Shown: in pieces, positions 8,677-17,321 of the stretch | How positions within the stretch are numbered: position 1 is the stretch's first letter | How the letters are laid out: every line of letters starts with the position of its first letter | Assembly (NCBI RefSeq): GCF_003611695.1 | Contig: NZ_RAWE01000096.1 | Location: 1 to 34,333, forward strand | Length of the DNA: 34,333 nt | Direction: 5' to 3' | DNA from: Corallococcus carmarthensis | Lineage (GTDB): Bacteria > Myxococcota > Myxococcia > Myxococcales > Myxococcaceae | The notes under the pieces: model-generated | The model's input: only the letters and a program-made list of their open reading frames with translations | Told to the model about the DNA's origin: nothing | Database searches by the model: none | Program-made: the position numbers and the translations under genes

Positions 8677-9510
8677 TCACCGGCCCTCATGGCGTGGATC
8701 CATCGCGTCGCGCAGCGCATCGCCCAACAGGTTGAAGCCCAGCACGGTGAGCGCCAGCGCGATGCCGGGGAACAGGGCCACGTGCGGCGCCACCAGCAGG
8801 TACTGCGTCCCCTGGTCCACCAACGCACCCCACGACGGCGTGCCCGGAGGAACGCCCAGTCCCAGGAAGCTCAGGGACGCCTCCGCGACGATGGCACCCG
8901 GCAGCGCGAACGTCGCCTGCACGAGCAGCGGCCCCGCCGCGTTGGGCAGCAGGTGCCGCACGAGGATGCGGCCCGGTCCACTGCCCAGGGCCCGAGCGGC
9001 CTGCACGTAATCGCGCTCGCGCAGGGTGAGCACCTGTCCGCGCGTCAGCCGCGCGTAGCCCGTCCACCCGGTGAAGGAGAGCGCGAACACGACGTTGGCG
9101 AGGCTGGGGCCCAGCACGGCGGTGATGAACAGCGCCAGCAGGATGCCGGGGAAGGCGAGCAGCACGTCCACCAGCCGCATCAGCGCTTCGTCCACGAGCC
9201 CGCCCGCGTAGCCCGCGATGCCGCCCAGCGTGATGCCCACCGCGGCGGACAGCACCACGGCGAAGAAGGACACCTCCAGCGACACGCGCGCGCCGTACAG
9301 CACGTGGGTGAGCACGTCGATGCCGTTCTCTCCCGTGCCCAGCAGGTGACCGGACGTCGGGGGCGACAACTCACGCGTGAGGTCGATGGCGTCCGGCGAG
9401 TGGGGGCTGAGCCACGGCGCGAACAGCGCGGTGAACACCCAGACGCACGCCACGGCGAGTCCGAACCGGGCCCCCCACGACTGGAGCCGGAAGCGGTGGG
9501 CCGCGCTCAT
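8677..9510 (-). CDS. Peptide ABC transporter permease, DppC/OppC type
   Basis: This 277-residue inner-membrane permease belongs to the binding-protein-dependent transport family. The first membrane span (FGLAVACVWVFTALFAPWL) is followed by the OppC-N hallmark HLLGTGENGIDVLTHVLYGARVS. The EAA loop that contacts the ATPase is AARALGSGPGRILVRHLLPN. The protein ends with LTVLGFNLLGDALRDAMDPR, diagnostic for DppC/OppC. It overlaps the DppB-type permease gene by four bases (9507-9510), so the two are translationally coupled. No ATPase gene follows; the next gene is dtd. Confidence 0.93.
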   Translation of the reverse strand: MSAAHRFRLQSWGARFGLAVACVWVFTALFAPWLSPHSPDAIDLTRELSPPTSGHLLGTGENGIDVLTHVLYGARVSLEVSFFAVVLSAAVGITLGGIAGYAGGLVDEALMRLVDVLLAFPGILLALFITAVLGPSLANVVFALSFTGWTGYARLTRGQVLTLRERDYVQAARALGSGPGRILVRHLLPNAAGPLLVQATFALPGAIVAEASLSFLGLGVPPGTPSWGALVDQGTQYLLVAPHVALFPGIALALTVLGFNLLGDALRDAMDPRHEGR

Positions 9511-10421
9511 GAGCGCCTCCGCACGCGCGGGTCAACCCACGAATAGGCCATGTCGGTGAGCGTGTTGACCAGGACGTAGCAGAAGGTGAAGAGGAGCACC
9601 GTGGCGCGCACGGTGTTGTAGTCGCGCTTCTCGATGGCGGTGAGCAGCAGCGTGCCCATGCCCGGCCACGCGAACACCTTCTCCGTCACGATGGCGCCGC
9701 CCAGCAGCGCGCCGAACTCCAGGCCCAGCACGGTCACCAGCGGCAGCAGCGCGTTGCGGAACGCGTGCTTCCACAGCACCACGCGGGGAGACAGGCCCTT
9801 GGCCCGGGCCACCGTGACGTAGTCCTCGCGCAGCGCTTCGAGCATCGTCGCGCGCGTCATGCGGGCCAGGAACGCGGCCAGCGCGGTGCCCAGCGTGAAC
9901 GCGGGCAGCACCAGGTGCCGCCACGACTCCGCGCCCGATACAGGCAGCCAGTCCAGCTTCAGCGCGAACAGGATGATCAGCACCGGCCCCAACCAGAAGC
10001 GGGGCAGGGCGACCCCCGCCACGGACACACCCATCGCCGCCGCATCCACCGGAGTCCCACGCCGCGCCGCCGCCATCACGCCCAGGGGCAGCGCCAGCAC
10101 CAGGGACACGGCCATCGCCGCCACCGTGAGCAGCAGCGTGTACGGAAGCGCCGCGCCCAGGGCCGGAAGCACCTTGCGCTGGAATGGAGGCAGCGACGTG
10201 CGCAACTCCCCGGTGGCCAGGTCGCGAGCGAACGTCCAGAGCTGCGCGTACCACGGAAGATCCAACCCCACGGCCTGCCGCAGCGCCGCGCGGTCCACCT
10301 GCGTCGCCTGTTCCCCCAACATCACGTCCACCGGATCCCCCGGCACGAGGTGAAGGAACAGCGACACGAGCAGCAACGCGCCCACCATCGCGATGAGCGC
10401 GGACACCAGCCGCCGGCTCAT
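9507..10421 (-). CDS. Peptide ABC transporter permease, DppB/OppB type
   Basis: This 304-residue inner-membrane permease pairs with the DppC-type protein. It begins with MSRRLVSALIAMVGALLLVSLF, then LVPGDPVDVMLG, the usual start of DppB/OppB. Its EAA loop is VARAKGLSPRVVLWKHAFRN, and it ends in the family's typical DPRVRRRS. It overlaps both neighbours by four bases (10418-10421 with the binding-protein gene), so the order is binding protein, DppB, DppC. The substrate may be dipeptides, oligopeptides, nickel or murein peptides; the sequence alone does not say. Confidence 0.93.
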   Translation of the reverse strand: MSRRLVSALIAMVGALLLVSLFLHLVPGDPVDVMLGEQATQVDRAALRQAVGLDLPWYAQLWTFARDLATGELRTSLPPFQRKVLPALGAALPYTLLLTVAAMAVSLVLALPLGVMAAARRGTPVDAAAMGVSVAGVALPRFWLGPVLIILFALKLDWLPVSGAESWRHLVLPAFTLGTALAAFLARMTRATMLEALREDYVTVARAKGLSPRVVLWKHAFRNALLPLVTVLGLEFGALLGGAIVTEKVFAWPGMGTLLLTAIEKRDYNTVRATVLLFTFCYVLVNTLTDMAYSWVDPRVRRRS

Positions 10422-12034
10422 GGAGTGCCTCCACGCTCGGGCATCACTTCCCGTGCCTTCGCCAGAGGCAGCAGCAATCCATGCGCGCTGGGCTCGAAGT
10501 CCGCGAGCCGGGACGACACCACCGCGACGCTCGCCTCATGCCACAGCGGGATGACCGGCAGCACCGCGTCCAGCTCCCGCTGCGCCTCCGCATACAACGT
10601 CCTCCGTTCCTCTCGCGGCGCCTGCGTCGCCGCGTCCAGCACGCGGTCCAGCGCCGGGTCCTTCAGCGCGCCCCGGTTGAACCCGCCCCAGTGATTCTCC
10701 GGCCCGGGGACGTTCGCGGAATGGAACGCGCCTCGGAGCAGGTCCGGCTCCATCACGGCGGCCCACTTCAACGTGAACAGCTCGAAGCGCCCCCGGCGCA
10801 CGTCCTCGAAGAACGTCCCGAACTCCAGCGCCCGCACCTCCACCGCCACACCGCCCTTCGCCAACTGCTCCTTGAGCACCAGCGCCACCGCGCGCCGGAA
10901 GCGGTCCGTGCTCGTCTTGAACGTGAAGGACAAACGCGGCTTTCCCCCAGGCCCATCCGGATCCGGATACCCCGCCGCGTCCAGCAACCGGGCCGCTTCC
11001 TCCGGCGCGTAGCCGCATCCCTGCGTGGCCGTGAAGGCCCAGTGCTCGCGAGGCAGCATGCTGGACGCAGGCTCCGCCAGCCCGTGCAGCTTGTGCTCCA
11101 CCAGCGGGCGCACGTCGATGAGGTGACACAGCGCCTGGCGCACGCGCACGTCCGCGAGCGGCCCCTCGCGCAGGTTGATCCCCAGATAGGTGAAGCCCGT
11201 GCCCGGCTTCGTCACCACGCGCAGGTGGGGCGCCTCCCGGAGCGCGGGCAGCACCGCCGGGGACACGCCGTTCACCACCAGATCCGCCCGGCCCTTGAGC
11301 AGCTCCAGCACCCGCGTCGTCTCGTCCCGCACCACCCGGAACGTCAGCCGCGACACGGCGGGCTTGCCCCCATGCCAGCCCTCGAAGGGCACCAGCGTCA
11401 GGTGCTCCTCGTCCGGCCAGGACTCGAACCGGAACGGGCCCGCGCCCACGGGGTGCTCGGCCTGCGCCTCGATGCCTTGGGGCCCCGCGCGCTCGGCGGG
11501 GAGGATGGCCGCGGACAGCTCCGCGAGCAGCGGCGCATAGGGCCGCTTCAGGTGGAAGCGCACCGTGCGGGCATCCACCACCTCCACGCGCTCCACCGGT
11601 TCGTACCGCTCGCGCTTGGGGCTGCCCAGCTTCGGATCCCGCAGGCTGTCGAAGGTGGCCTTCACGTCCTCGGCGGTGAGGTCGCTTCCGTCGTGGAAGG
11701 TGAGCCCCGGGCGGAGCACGAACTCCACCTCCGTGGGCGAGACCTCCCGGAAGGACTCCGCCAGCTGGGGCACTGGCCGGCTCGAGTCATCGAAGGTGAG
11801 GAGCCCCGGGCTGATGAGCTGCGCCAGCCGCTGTCCATGGGCCGTGAGGGCGAAGCGATCGTCCAGGCTGTCCGGTGGGGCCTCCAACAACACCGTGATG
11901 CCCGCCGGTGGCGCCGGGGCTCGGCAGCCGGAGTCAAGCACCAGCGTCAGCGCGAGAAAGAACACCCGGACGGCACGGGAGGGCAGGGGAGGCATGGCGT
12001 CTGTCACGGGGTGGATGTCAGGCGGAGCGTCCAT
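10418..12034 (-). CDS. Peptide-type ABC transporter substrate-binding protein (SBP_bac_5)
   Basis: This 538-residue extracytoplasmic solute-binding protein belongs to the family-5 (DppA/OppA) group. The signal stretch VRVFFLALTLVLDSGC is followed by family motifs: LEAPPDSLDDRFALTAHG, PQLAESFREVSPTEVEFVLRPGL, FHDGSDLTAEDVKATFDSL, and later YLGINLREGPLADVRVRQAL. The lipobox (LDSGC) is atypical, so lipid anchoring is uncertain. ATG 12034 is preceded by AAGAAGG at good spacing; ATG 11995 would give a shorter signal peptide and is possible. It heads the transporter operon and diverges from dacB, with 134 bases between them. Confidence 0.9.
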   Translation of the reverse strand: MDAPPDIHPVTDAMPPLPSRAVRVFFLALTLVLDSGCRAPAPPAGITVLLEAPPDSLDDRFALTAHGQRLAQLISPGLLTFDDSSRPVPQLAESFREVSPTEVEFVLRPGLTFHDGSDLTAEDVKATFDSLRDPKLGSPKRERYEPVERVEVVDARTVRFHLKRPYAPLLAELSAAILPAERAGPQGIEAQAEHPVGAGPFRFESWPDEEHLTLVPFEGWHGGKPAVSRLTFRVVRDETTRVLELLKGRADLVVNGVSPAVLPALREAPHLRVVTKPGTGFTYLGINLREGPLADVRVRQALCHLIDVRPLVEHKLHGLAEPASSMLPREHWAFTATQGCGYAPEEAARLLDAAGYPDPDGPGGKPRLSFTFKTSTDRFRRAVALVLKEQLAKGGVAVEVRALEFGTFFEDVRRGRFELFTLKWAAVMEPDLLRGAFHSANVPGPENHWGGFNRGALKDPALDRVLDAATQAPREERRTLYAEAQRELDAVLPVIPLWHEASVAVVSSRLADFEPSAHGLLLPLAKAREVMPERGGTP

Positions 12035-12113
12035 GCTGCGACAGCCTTCTTCTTGTTTCCAGGAAGCAGGCAGGCGGGCAGGGTGGCAGCGGCCGAGCAT
12101 CCACCCCCCACCC

Positions 12114-12143
12114 TTGCCGCCCCTTTCGTCCCTTCTTCATAAT
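12114..12143 (+). promoter_or_regulatory. Sigma-70-like promoter for dacB
   Basis: TTGCCG (12114-12119) and CATAAT (12138-12143) are separated by 18 bases, matching the -35/-10 consensus at 4 and 5 of 6 positions. Transcription would begin near 12150. The -10 covers the ATG at 12142, so that codon would not be in the message, supporting GTG 12169 as the dacB start. Confidence 0.5.
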
Positions 12144-12168
12144 GGAACGCGACTTCCCCGGAGCGTGC

Positions 12169-14406
12169 GTGCAGGTTTTTCGAACCAGACCCTTCTGGGC
12201 AGCGACCGCCATTGCCTTGTGGCTTCCTTCCGCCACGCTGGCTGCGTCGCCGTCCGCCGACAAAAAGGCTGAACGCGAGGCGTTGAAGAACGCCCTCGTG
12301 CAGGTGATGCAACGCACCGCGCTCAAGAGCAGCCGCGTCGGCGTGCACATGCAGAGCCTGGACGACGGCTCCGTGGTGTTCAGCCACAACGCGGACGAGC
12401 TGCTCAACCCCGCCTCCAACGTGAAGCTCATCACGTCCTCGGCGGCGCTCGTCGCCCTGGGGCCGGAGTTCCGCTACGAGACGGAGTTCCTCGTCGAGCA
12501 GGAGATGCCCGCCGACGGCAAGGTCAAGACGCTCTATGTGCGCGGCAAGGGTGACCCCACCATCACCACCGAGCGCCTCTACGGCATGACCTCCGAGCTG
12601 CTCCACGCGGGCCTCAAGGAGGTGCAGGACATCGTCGTGGACGATTCCTGGTTCGACGCCGAGCGCACCCCGCCCGGCTACGACCAGGAGGACTCCGACC
12701 GCGCGTACATGGCGCCCACCGGCGCGGTGAGCCTCAACTGGAACGCGGTCGCCGTCTACGTGCGCTCCGCCCCCGGCGGCAAGGCCGTGGTGGACATGGA
12801 GCCGCCCAGCGACTTCTTCATCGTGGACAACACCGTCACCAGCGGCGCCGGCCGCGCGCGGCGCGTGTCCGTGAAGTCCGACGCGTACGGCGACAAGCAG
12901 AAGATCGTCGTCAAGGGCCAGGTCCCCGACGAGCGCGGCGCCGTGAGCGTCTGGAAGAAGATCGACAACCCGCCTCTGTACTTCGGCGGGTCGCTCAAGC
13001 AGCTGCTCGTGTCGCGCGGCGTGAAGGTGAAGGGCAAGGTGAAGCTGGGCCTGACGCCGTCGCGCGCGAAGGTCGTGCACGTGTCCCAGTCCGACACGTT
13101 CGACATCGTCCTCAAGCGCCTCAACAAGCTGTCCAGCAACTTCGTCGCGGAGACGCTCCTCAAGACGATGGGCGCGGAGCTGCGCGGCGCGCCGGGCTCG
13201 TTCGCCAAGGGCATTGACGTGGTGGAGGAGTTCCTGGACCGCGACGTGGGCATCCCGCGCGGCACCTACGTGATGAAGAACGGCAGCGGTCTCAACGACG
13301 CCAACCGCTTCTCCACCGCGCAGGTGGACCGGCTGCTGCGCCACATGTACGAGCGCTTCCCGCTGGCCCCGGAGTACCTGTCCTCGCTGGGCATCGCCGG
13401 CAAGGACGGCACGCTCAAGTACCGCTTCGACGGCACGGACGCCGTGGGCCGGCTGCGCGCCAAGACGGGCACCCTGGAAGGCGTCTCCGCGCTCAGCGGC
13501 TACGTGCAGTCCGCGGGCGGAGAGAAGTTCTCCTTCTCCATCATGGTCAACGACTACGCGGGCCGCGCCGGTCCCGTCGTCGCGGGCATGGACGCCCTGG
13601 GCGCCGCCGTGGCCGCCACCGGCTCCACGCTGGGGCCGGGCAACGCGCTGGCCTCCCTCAATGAAGGCCAGAAGGCACAGGGCGGTCTGCCGGACATCGC
13701 CAACCGCGTGAAGACCTACCTGGAGCTGGGCAAGCAGCGCGATCAACGCAACATCGGCTTCCTGCGCACCGCGTGGCGCAGCGAGCGCGACCCCGCCGTG
13801 CGCGCCGTGCTGGCGGAGAGCCTCTACCAGTCCAACCCGCACGACTACCTGGGCACGCGCACGCTCCTGGACAGCTACTCCGCCACGGATGACGTCTACG
13901 GCCGCCTGCGCCAGGTGGCTCACGCCCTGTCGGTGGGCGTGCCCGGCGTGGGCAGCATGGTGGAGCTCGCGTCGGGCGGAAACACGGAGGCCCTGGCCCG
14001 CGTGCTGGAGCTGTGCCGCGCGGCCGGCGTCGCCCAGGACGCCCTGGCGCAGGAGGAACTGGTGGATGGCCTGGGTGAAGTGGCCCGCACGGCCCCGGAG
14101 GAACTGGTGGCTTCCTTGCGCGCCGCCAGCCCCGCCGAGCGCGACGCGACCGTGCCGCTCCTGGCCCAGGGACTGTTGAAGGCCGGCGACACCACCCACC
14201 CGTTCTGGAAGTCCCTGCGCAAGCTGGGCTCCGGCGGGACGGATGCGCAGCTCGTCGCCTTCGCCAAGGGGCTGGACTCCACGCTCACCACGAAGACGGC
14301 CGAGGCCCGGACCTCCCAGCGCGCCCAGCCCGTCCAGGTGGTCGCGCCCGGGTCCGCCACGCCCAACGTCGTTCCCGCCTCCGGCGTCCTCCGCCCGGGC
14401 GGGTAG
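12169..14406 (+). CDS. dacB: D-alanyl-D-alanine carboxypeptidase/endopeptidase, PBP4 type, with long C-terminal extension
   Basis: This 745-residue periplasmic class-C penicillin-binding protein (peptidase S13) trims D-Ala from peptidoglycan stems or cuts cross-links. The signal peptide is residues 1-25 (RPFWAATAIALWLPSATLA). Catalytic motifs are SNVK (Ser83 and Lys86), SSN (322-324) and KTG (432-434, in RAKTGTLEGVSALSGY). After residue about 490 there is an extra 250 residues of helical, repeat-like sequence (VRAVLAESLYQSN; ALARVLELCRAAGV; LGEVARTAPEELVASLRAAS) not found in ordinary PBP4, ending in a Pro/Val-rich tail. GTG 12169 is chosen because GGAG is just upstream; ATG 12142 has no Shine-Dalgarno and lies in a probable -10 box. 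It diverges from the peptide transporter. Confidence 0.93.
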   Translation: MQVFRTRPFWAATAIALWLPSATLAASPSADKKAEREALKNALVQVMQRTALKSSRVGVHMQSLDDGSVVFSHNADELLNPASNVKLITSSAALVALGPEFRYETEFLVEQEMPADGKVKTLYVRGKGDPTITTERLYGMTSELLHAGLKEVQDIVVDDSWFDAERTPPGYDQEDSDRAYMAPTGAVSLNWNAVAVYVRSAPGGKAVVDMEPPSDFFIVDNTVTSGAGRARRVSVKSDAYGDKQKIVVKGQVPDERGAVSVWKKIDNPPLYFGGSLKQLLVSRGVKVKGKVKLGLTPSRAKVVHVSQSDTFDIVLKRLNKLSSNFVAETLLKTMGAELRGAPGSFAKGIDVVEEFLDRDVGIPRGTYVMKNGSGLNDANRFSTAQVDRLLRHMYERFPLAPEYLSSLGIAGKDGTLKYRFDGTDAVGRLRAKTGTLEGVSALSGYVQSAGGEKFSFSIMVNDYAGRAGPVVAGMDALGAAVAATGSTLGPGNALASLNEGQKAQGGLPDIANRVKTYLELGKQRDQRNIGFLRTAWRSERDPAVRAVLAESLYQSNPHDYLGTRTLLDSYSATDDVYGRLRQVAHALSVGVPGVGSMVELASGGNTEALARVLELCRAAGVAQDALAQEELVDGLGEVARTAPEELVASLRAASPAERDATVPLLAQGLLKAGDTTHPFWKSLRKLGSGGTDAQLVAFAKGLDSTLTTKTAEARTSQRAQPVQVVAPGSATPNVVPASGVLRPGG

Positions 14407-14424
14407 TCTCCTTCCGCTGCCTCC

Positions 14425-14455
14425 CGCCGCCCGGACGCGCACCGTCCGGGCGGCG
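14425..14455 (+). terminator. Strong hairpin after dacB
   Basis: A perfect 13-bp GC stem (14425-14437 with 14443-14455) and a five-base loop lie 19 bases after the dacB stop. No T run follows. It probably ends the dacB transcript. The remaining 212 bases before ssb hold no gene; GC-rich repeats such as CTGGCCGG occur there. Confidence 0.65.
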
Positions 14456-14667
14456 TGACTCTCCGCCGGCTCCCGGCATCTCCCAACACCCTGGAATCCT
14501 TGAGGCTTTCCGTCTGGAGAGCAGGCGGACGTGCGTCCCGACCGCCGCTGGCCGGTTTCTGGCCGGGGGAATGTCAGTGGTGGATGCTATGGGCTGAAGG
14601 ACCTGTCGGGGCGTGTAGCCCCGCGGGTTGTGCCGGGCCCTTGGTGGGCCGGGTTTCGGGAGGAAAC

Positions 14668-15189
14668 ATGGCTGGAGGCGTGAACAAGGTCATTCTCATC
14701 GGCAACCTCGGGGCGGACCCCGAAGTGCGCTTCACCCCGGGCGGTCAGGCCGTGGCGAACTTCCGCATCGCGACGAGCGAGAGCTGGAACGACAAGAACG
14801 GCCAGAAGCAGGAGCGCACCGAGTGGCACCGCATCGTCGTCTGGGGAAAGCTCGCGGAGCTGTGCGGCGAGTACCTCAAGAAGGGACGGCAGTGCTTCGT
14901 CGAAGGCCGTCTGCAGACGCGCGAGTGGATGGATAAGGAGAACAAGAAGAACTACACCACCGAGGTCGTCGCCACCTCCGTCACCTTCCTCGGCGGCCGT
15001 GACGCCGGTGAGGGCTACAGCGGCGGCGCTGGCGCGGGCGGTGGACGCCGGCAGCAGCAGGGCAACGGCGGCGGCTACCCCCAGGGGCGTGACGACTACG
15101 GCCAGCCGCCCCCCATGGGCATGGACGACGGTGGCGGCATGGGTGGTGGCAACCACGGCGGCGCGGCGGACGAAGACATCCCGTTCTGA
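14668..15189 (+). CDS. ssb: Single-stranded DNA-binding protein
   Basis: This 173-residue SSB coats single-stranded DNA in replication, repair and recombination. The OB-fold occupies residues 1-110 ([62 protein letters not shown]). A flexible Gly/Gln-rich linker follows (about 115-165). The acidic tip DEDIPF at the very end recruits partner proteins. The ATG at 14668 is set by GGGAGG five bases upstream and by family alignment; the open frame reaches further upstream but without homology. It is monocistronic between terminators. Confidence 0.97.
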   Translation: MAGGVNKVILIGNLGADPEVRFTPGGQAVANFRIATSESWNDKNGQKQERTEWHRIVVWGKLAELCGEYLKKGRQCFVEGRLQTREWMDKENKKNYTTEVVATSVTFLGGRDAGEGYSGGAGAGGGRRQQQGNGGGYPQGRDDYGQPPPMGMDDGGGMGGGNHGGAADEDIPF

Positions 15190-15218
15190 CGCCCTGGGGC
15201 CCTCCCCCTGAAAAGCGA

Positions 15219-15251
15219 ACCGGCCGCTCCTGGACGTCAGGGGCGGCCGGT
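15219..15251. terminator. Bidirectional terminator between ssb and sdhC
   Basis: The arms ACCGGCCGC (15219-15227) and GCGGCCGGT (15243-15251) pair perfectly and enclose a further CCTG/CAGG stem. CGTGTTTT follows on the plus strand, and the AAAA at 15211-15214 gives TTTT on the minus strand. It serves the convergent ssb and sdhC genes. Confidence 0.85.
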
Positions 15252-15303
15252 CGTGTTTTCGAAGGAGCGCCGCTGAAAGGGCGCTCCGGCTTCAACGCCT
15301 GCT

Positions 15304-15987
15304 TCAGCCGACGTCCAGGCCCGCCGGGCCGTACGCCGCGCCCGCCGTGTAGAGGGCGTAGATGGCGCCCCAGGACATGGCCAGCAGAATGAGGAAGATG
15401 AGGATGGAGACGGGCTCGAAGCGGCGCATGGAGCGGTCGCTCGCGAAGATGCCCCAGCCCATGGCGAAGGTCTGCAGGCCGTTGGCCAGGTGGTACGCGG
15501 TGCCCAGCGTGCCCAGCAGGTAGACCATCAGCGTGGGACCGTGGAAGCGCATCTCCCGCGCGATGTCCGCGAAGGGCTCCGCGTGGCCCTCCACCAGGCG
15601 CGGGTGCAGGAAGGCCAGCCAGATGTGGGCGCCCAGGAACGCGAGCACGCCCAGGCCCGCCACGCGCTGCACGATGTACTTGAGGTTGCCGTAGTTGTTG
15701 TACGCGAGGTTGTTCGGCTTGATGGTGAACACGCGCACCAGGCCCCACGCGGCGTGGATGAGCAGGGGCAGCATGACGATGATGAACGTGAACGCCTGGG
15801 CGAACGGGTTCGCGTACTCCGTCACCGACTTTTCCCAGGCCGTCGCGCCGTAGAAGGCGGACAGGTTGTCCCACAGATGGTTGATGACCCAGAAGCTCAG
15901 GGGCACCACGGCGAGGAATGAGCCCAGCCGCGACTTCAACAGGGGATTGCGGTCGGTGAGGGCTTCGGCGGTGGCTTGGGTGCTCAT
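15304..15987 (-). CDS. sdhC: Succinate dehydrogenase cytochrome b subunit
   Basis: This 227-residue membrane protein has five hydrophobic spans and belongs to the Bacillus/epsilon-type single-subunit cytochrome b558 anchors. These hold two hemes and link SdhA/SdhB to the quinone pool. Candidate heme histidines lie in FWVINHLWDN (His37), MLPLLIHAAWG, FLGAHIWLAFLH and GTAYHLANGL. GGAG precedes the start. The catalytic subunits are not next to it: upstream is divergent hslO and downstream is convergent ssb. A TATAAA sequence lies about 90 bases upstream on the minus strand, but no matching -35 was seen. The 273-base gap to hslO has no gene. Confidence 0.92.
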   Translation of the reverse strand: MSTQATAEALTDRNPLLKSRLGSFLAVVPLSFWVINHLWDNLSAFYGATAWEKSVTEYANPFAQAFTFIIVMLPLLIHAAWGLVRVFTIKPNNLAYNNYGNLKYIVQRVAGLGVLAFLGAHIWLAFLHPRLVEGHAEPFADIAREMRFHGPTLMVYLLGTLGTAYHLANGLQTFAMGWGIFASDRSMRRFEPVSILIFLILLAMSWGAIYALYTAGAAYGPAGLDVG

Positions 15988-16260
15988 CGAGTCTCCAGCG
16001 GGGCGCGCGGATGGGTGGGGTGGAGGACCCCCGCGAGCCCAAGTCAGGGCCTGGGTGATACGGCCAACGGGCGGTTTATAGCCGTTCCGTCACGCCGGCT
16101 GGATTTCTTCCGCATCTGTCCGTGCCAGCCGCAAGACACCGACTCATAAGCCCGGGCGATGCCAGCCCCCCGCCCTGACTGCTGGCCGCCAGGCGGGCGT
16201 CCCGTCCCTGTCCCTCTTCCGTTGGCGGGCGCGACCGGGTGGGGCACGCTAACCAGCCCT

Positions 16261-17154
16261 ATGCCCGATGAGCTCGTCAGTGGATTGTTGAAGGCCTCGG
16301 ACCTGCGCCTGGTCCTGGCCACCACCGGGGCCCTGTCCCGCCAGGCCCGCGCCGCGCACCAGAGCATGCCGGCCTCCGCCGCCCTCCTGTCCCAGGGCCT
16401 CACCGCCGCCGCCCTCATGGGCGCGCTCCGCAAGGGCACGGACTCCCGGATCAACCTGCAACTGGAGTGCGACGGCCCCCTGCGCGGCCTGTTCGTGGAC
16501 GGCGACGCGAACGGCGTCGTGCGCGGCTACGTGAAGAACACCCTGGTGGAGTACGTGGGGACGGAGGGCAGCTACCACTGGCGCCCGGTGCTGGGGAACC
16601 ACGGCTTCCTGTCCGTGCTGCGCGACCAGGGCGGCGGCGAGTACTACCGCTCGTCCGTGGAGCTGGAGCACTTCGACCTGGTGGCGGACCTGGAGCGCTA
16701 CTTCCACCAGTCGGATCAGGTGCCCTCGCACCTGATGATGACGCAGCTGCCCGGCGTGGTGGACGGCCAGGAGGACGCGCTCGGCACCGTGGTGGGCCTG
16801 CTCGTGCAGCCCCTGCCCAACGGGGACCGGGACGCGTTCAAGGCGCTGGGCACCCGGCTCAAGGCGCAGTTCCATGCGGCCGTGCAGGCGCACGCGCAGG
16901 ACGGGGCGCTCACACTGCTGCGCTCGCTGGTGCCGGAGGCGGACCTGGAGGTGATGTCGCGCTATCCGCTGCGCTTCACCTGTTCGTGCAGCCGCGACCG
17001 CGTGAAGCTCGCGCTGCTCGCCATGGGCCGCGAGGAGCTCCAGGACCTGCTGGAGAAGGAAGGCCAGGCGGAGGCCACCTGCCAGTTCTGCACGACGCGC
17101 TATGTCATCCCCGGCGCGGAGATCCAGCAGATGCTCACGGAGGGCAGCGCCTGA
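16261..17154 (+). CDS. hslO: Redox-regulated chaperone Hsp33
   Basis: This 297-residue Hsp33 is a holdase activated by oxidation and unfolding. The zinc switch is complete: Cys241 and Cys243 (CSC) and Cys274 and Cys277 (CQFC), the CxC-x30-CxxC arrangement of the family. The N-terminal core (ASDLRLVLATTGALSRQARAA; LQLECDGPLRGLFVDGDANG) also fits. ATG 16261 is chosen by family alignment; no clear Shine-Dalgarno precedes it, so initiation may be weak or leaderless. It stands alone between divergent sdhC and the phosphoribosyltransferase operon. Confidence 0.95.
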   Translation: MPDELVSGLLKASDLRLVLATTGALSRQARAAHQSMPASAALLSQGLTAAALMGALRKGTDSRINLQLECDGPLRGLFVDGDANGVVRGYVKNTLVEYVGTEGSYHWRPVLGNHGFLSVLRDQGGGEYYRSSVELEHFDLVADLERYFHQSDQVPSHLMMTQLPGVVDGQEDALGTVVGLLVQPLPNGDRDAFKALGTRLKAQFHAAVQAHAQDGALTLLRSLVPEADLEVMSRYPLRFTCSCSRDRVKLALLAMGREELQDLLEKEGQAEATCQFCTTRYVIPGAEIQQMLTEGSA

Positions 17155-17196
17155 CGGAGTCCCCAGGGACGGGGGTGCTGTTTTGAAGACAGACAT

Positions 17197-17220
17197 CCTC
17201 CCTGCGCCGCGGGGAGGTTT
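17197..17220 (+). terminator. Weak hairpin after hslO
   Basis: CCTCCC (17197-17202) pairs with GGGAGG (17212-17217), with a nine-base loop and three T residues following. It lies 43 bases after the hslO stop, in the 167-base gap before the phosphoribosyltransferase gene. The short stem makes it tentative. Confidence 0.4.
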
Positions 17221-17321
17221 CAGCGCTTCACATCGTCCCAAGAAGCAGGCGCGGCGGTTGTGGCGGGGTCGCGGTGCTCGGGATATGACAGGGCCGCCGC
17301 ACCTCACCCGGAGCTTTCGCC

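Noticed and set aside
12142-12168. ATG 12142 as dacB start
   Set aside because: No Shine-Dalgarno precedes it and it falls inside a likely -10 box; GTG 12169 has GGAG upstream.
14455-14667. Upstream extension of ssb
   Set aside because: The 71 extra codons have no SSB similarity and overlap the dacB terminator; GGGAGG sits directly before ATG 14668.
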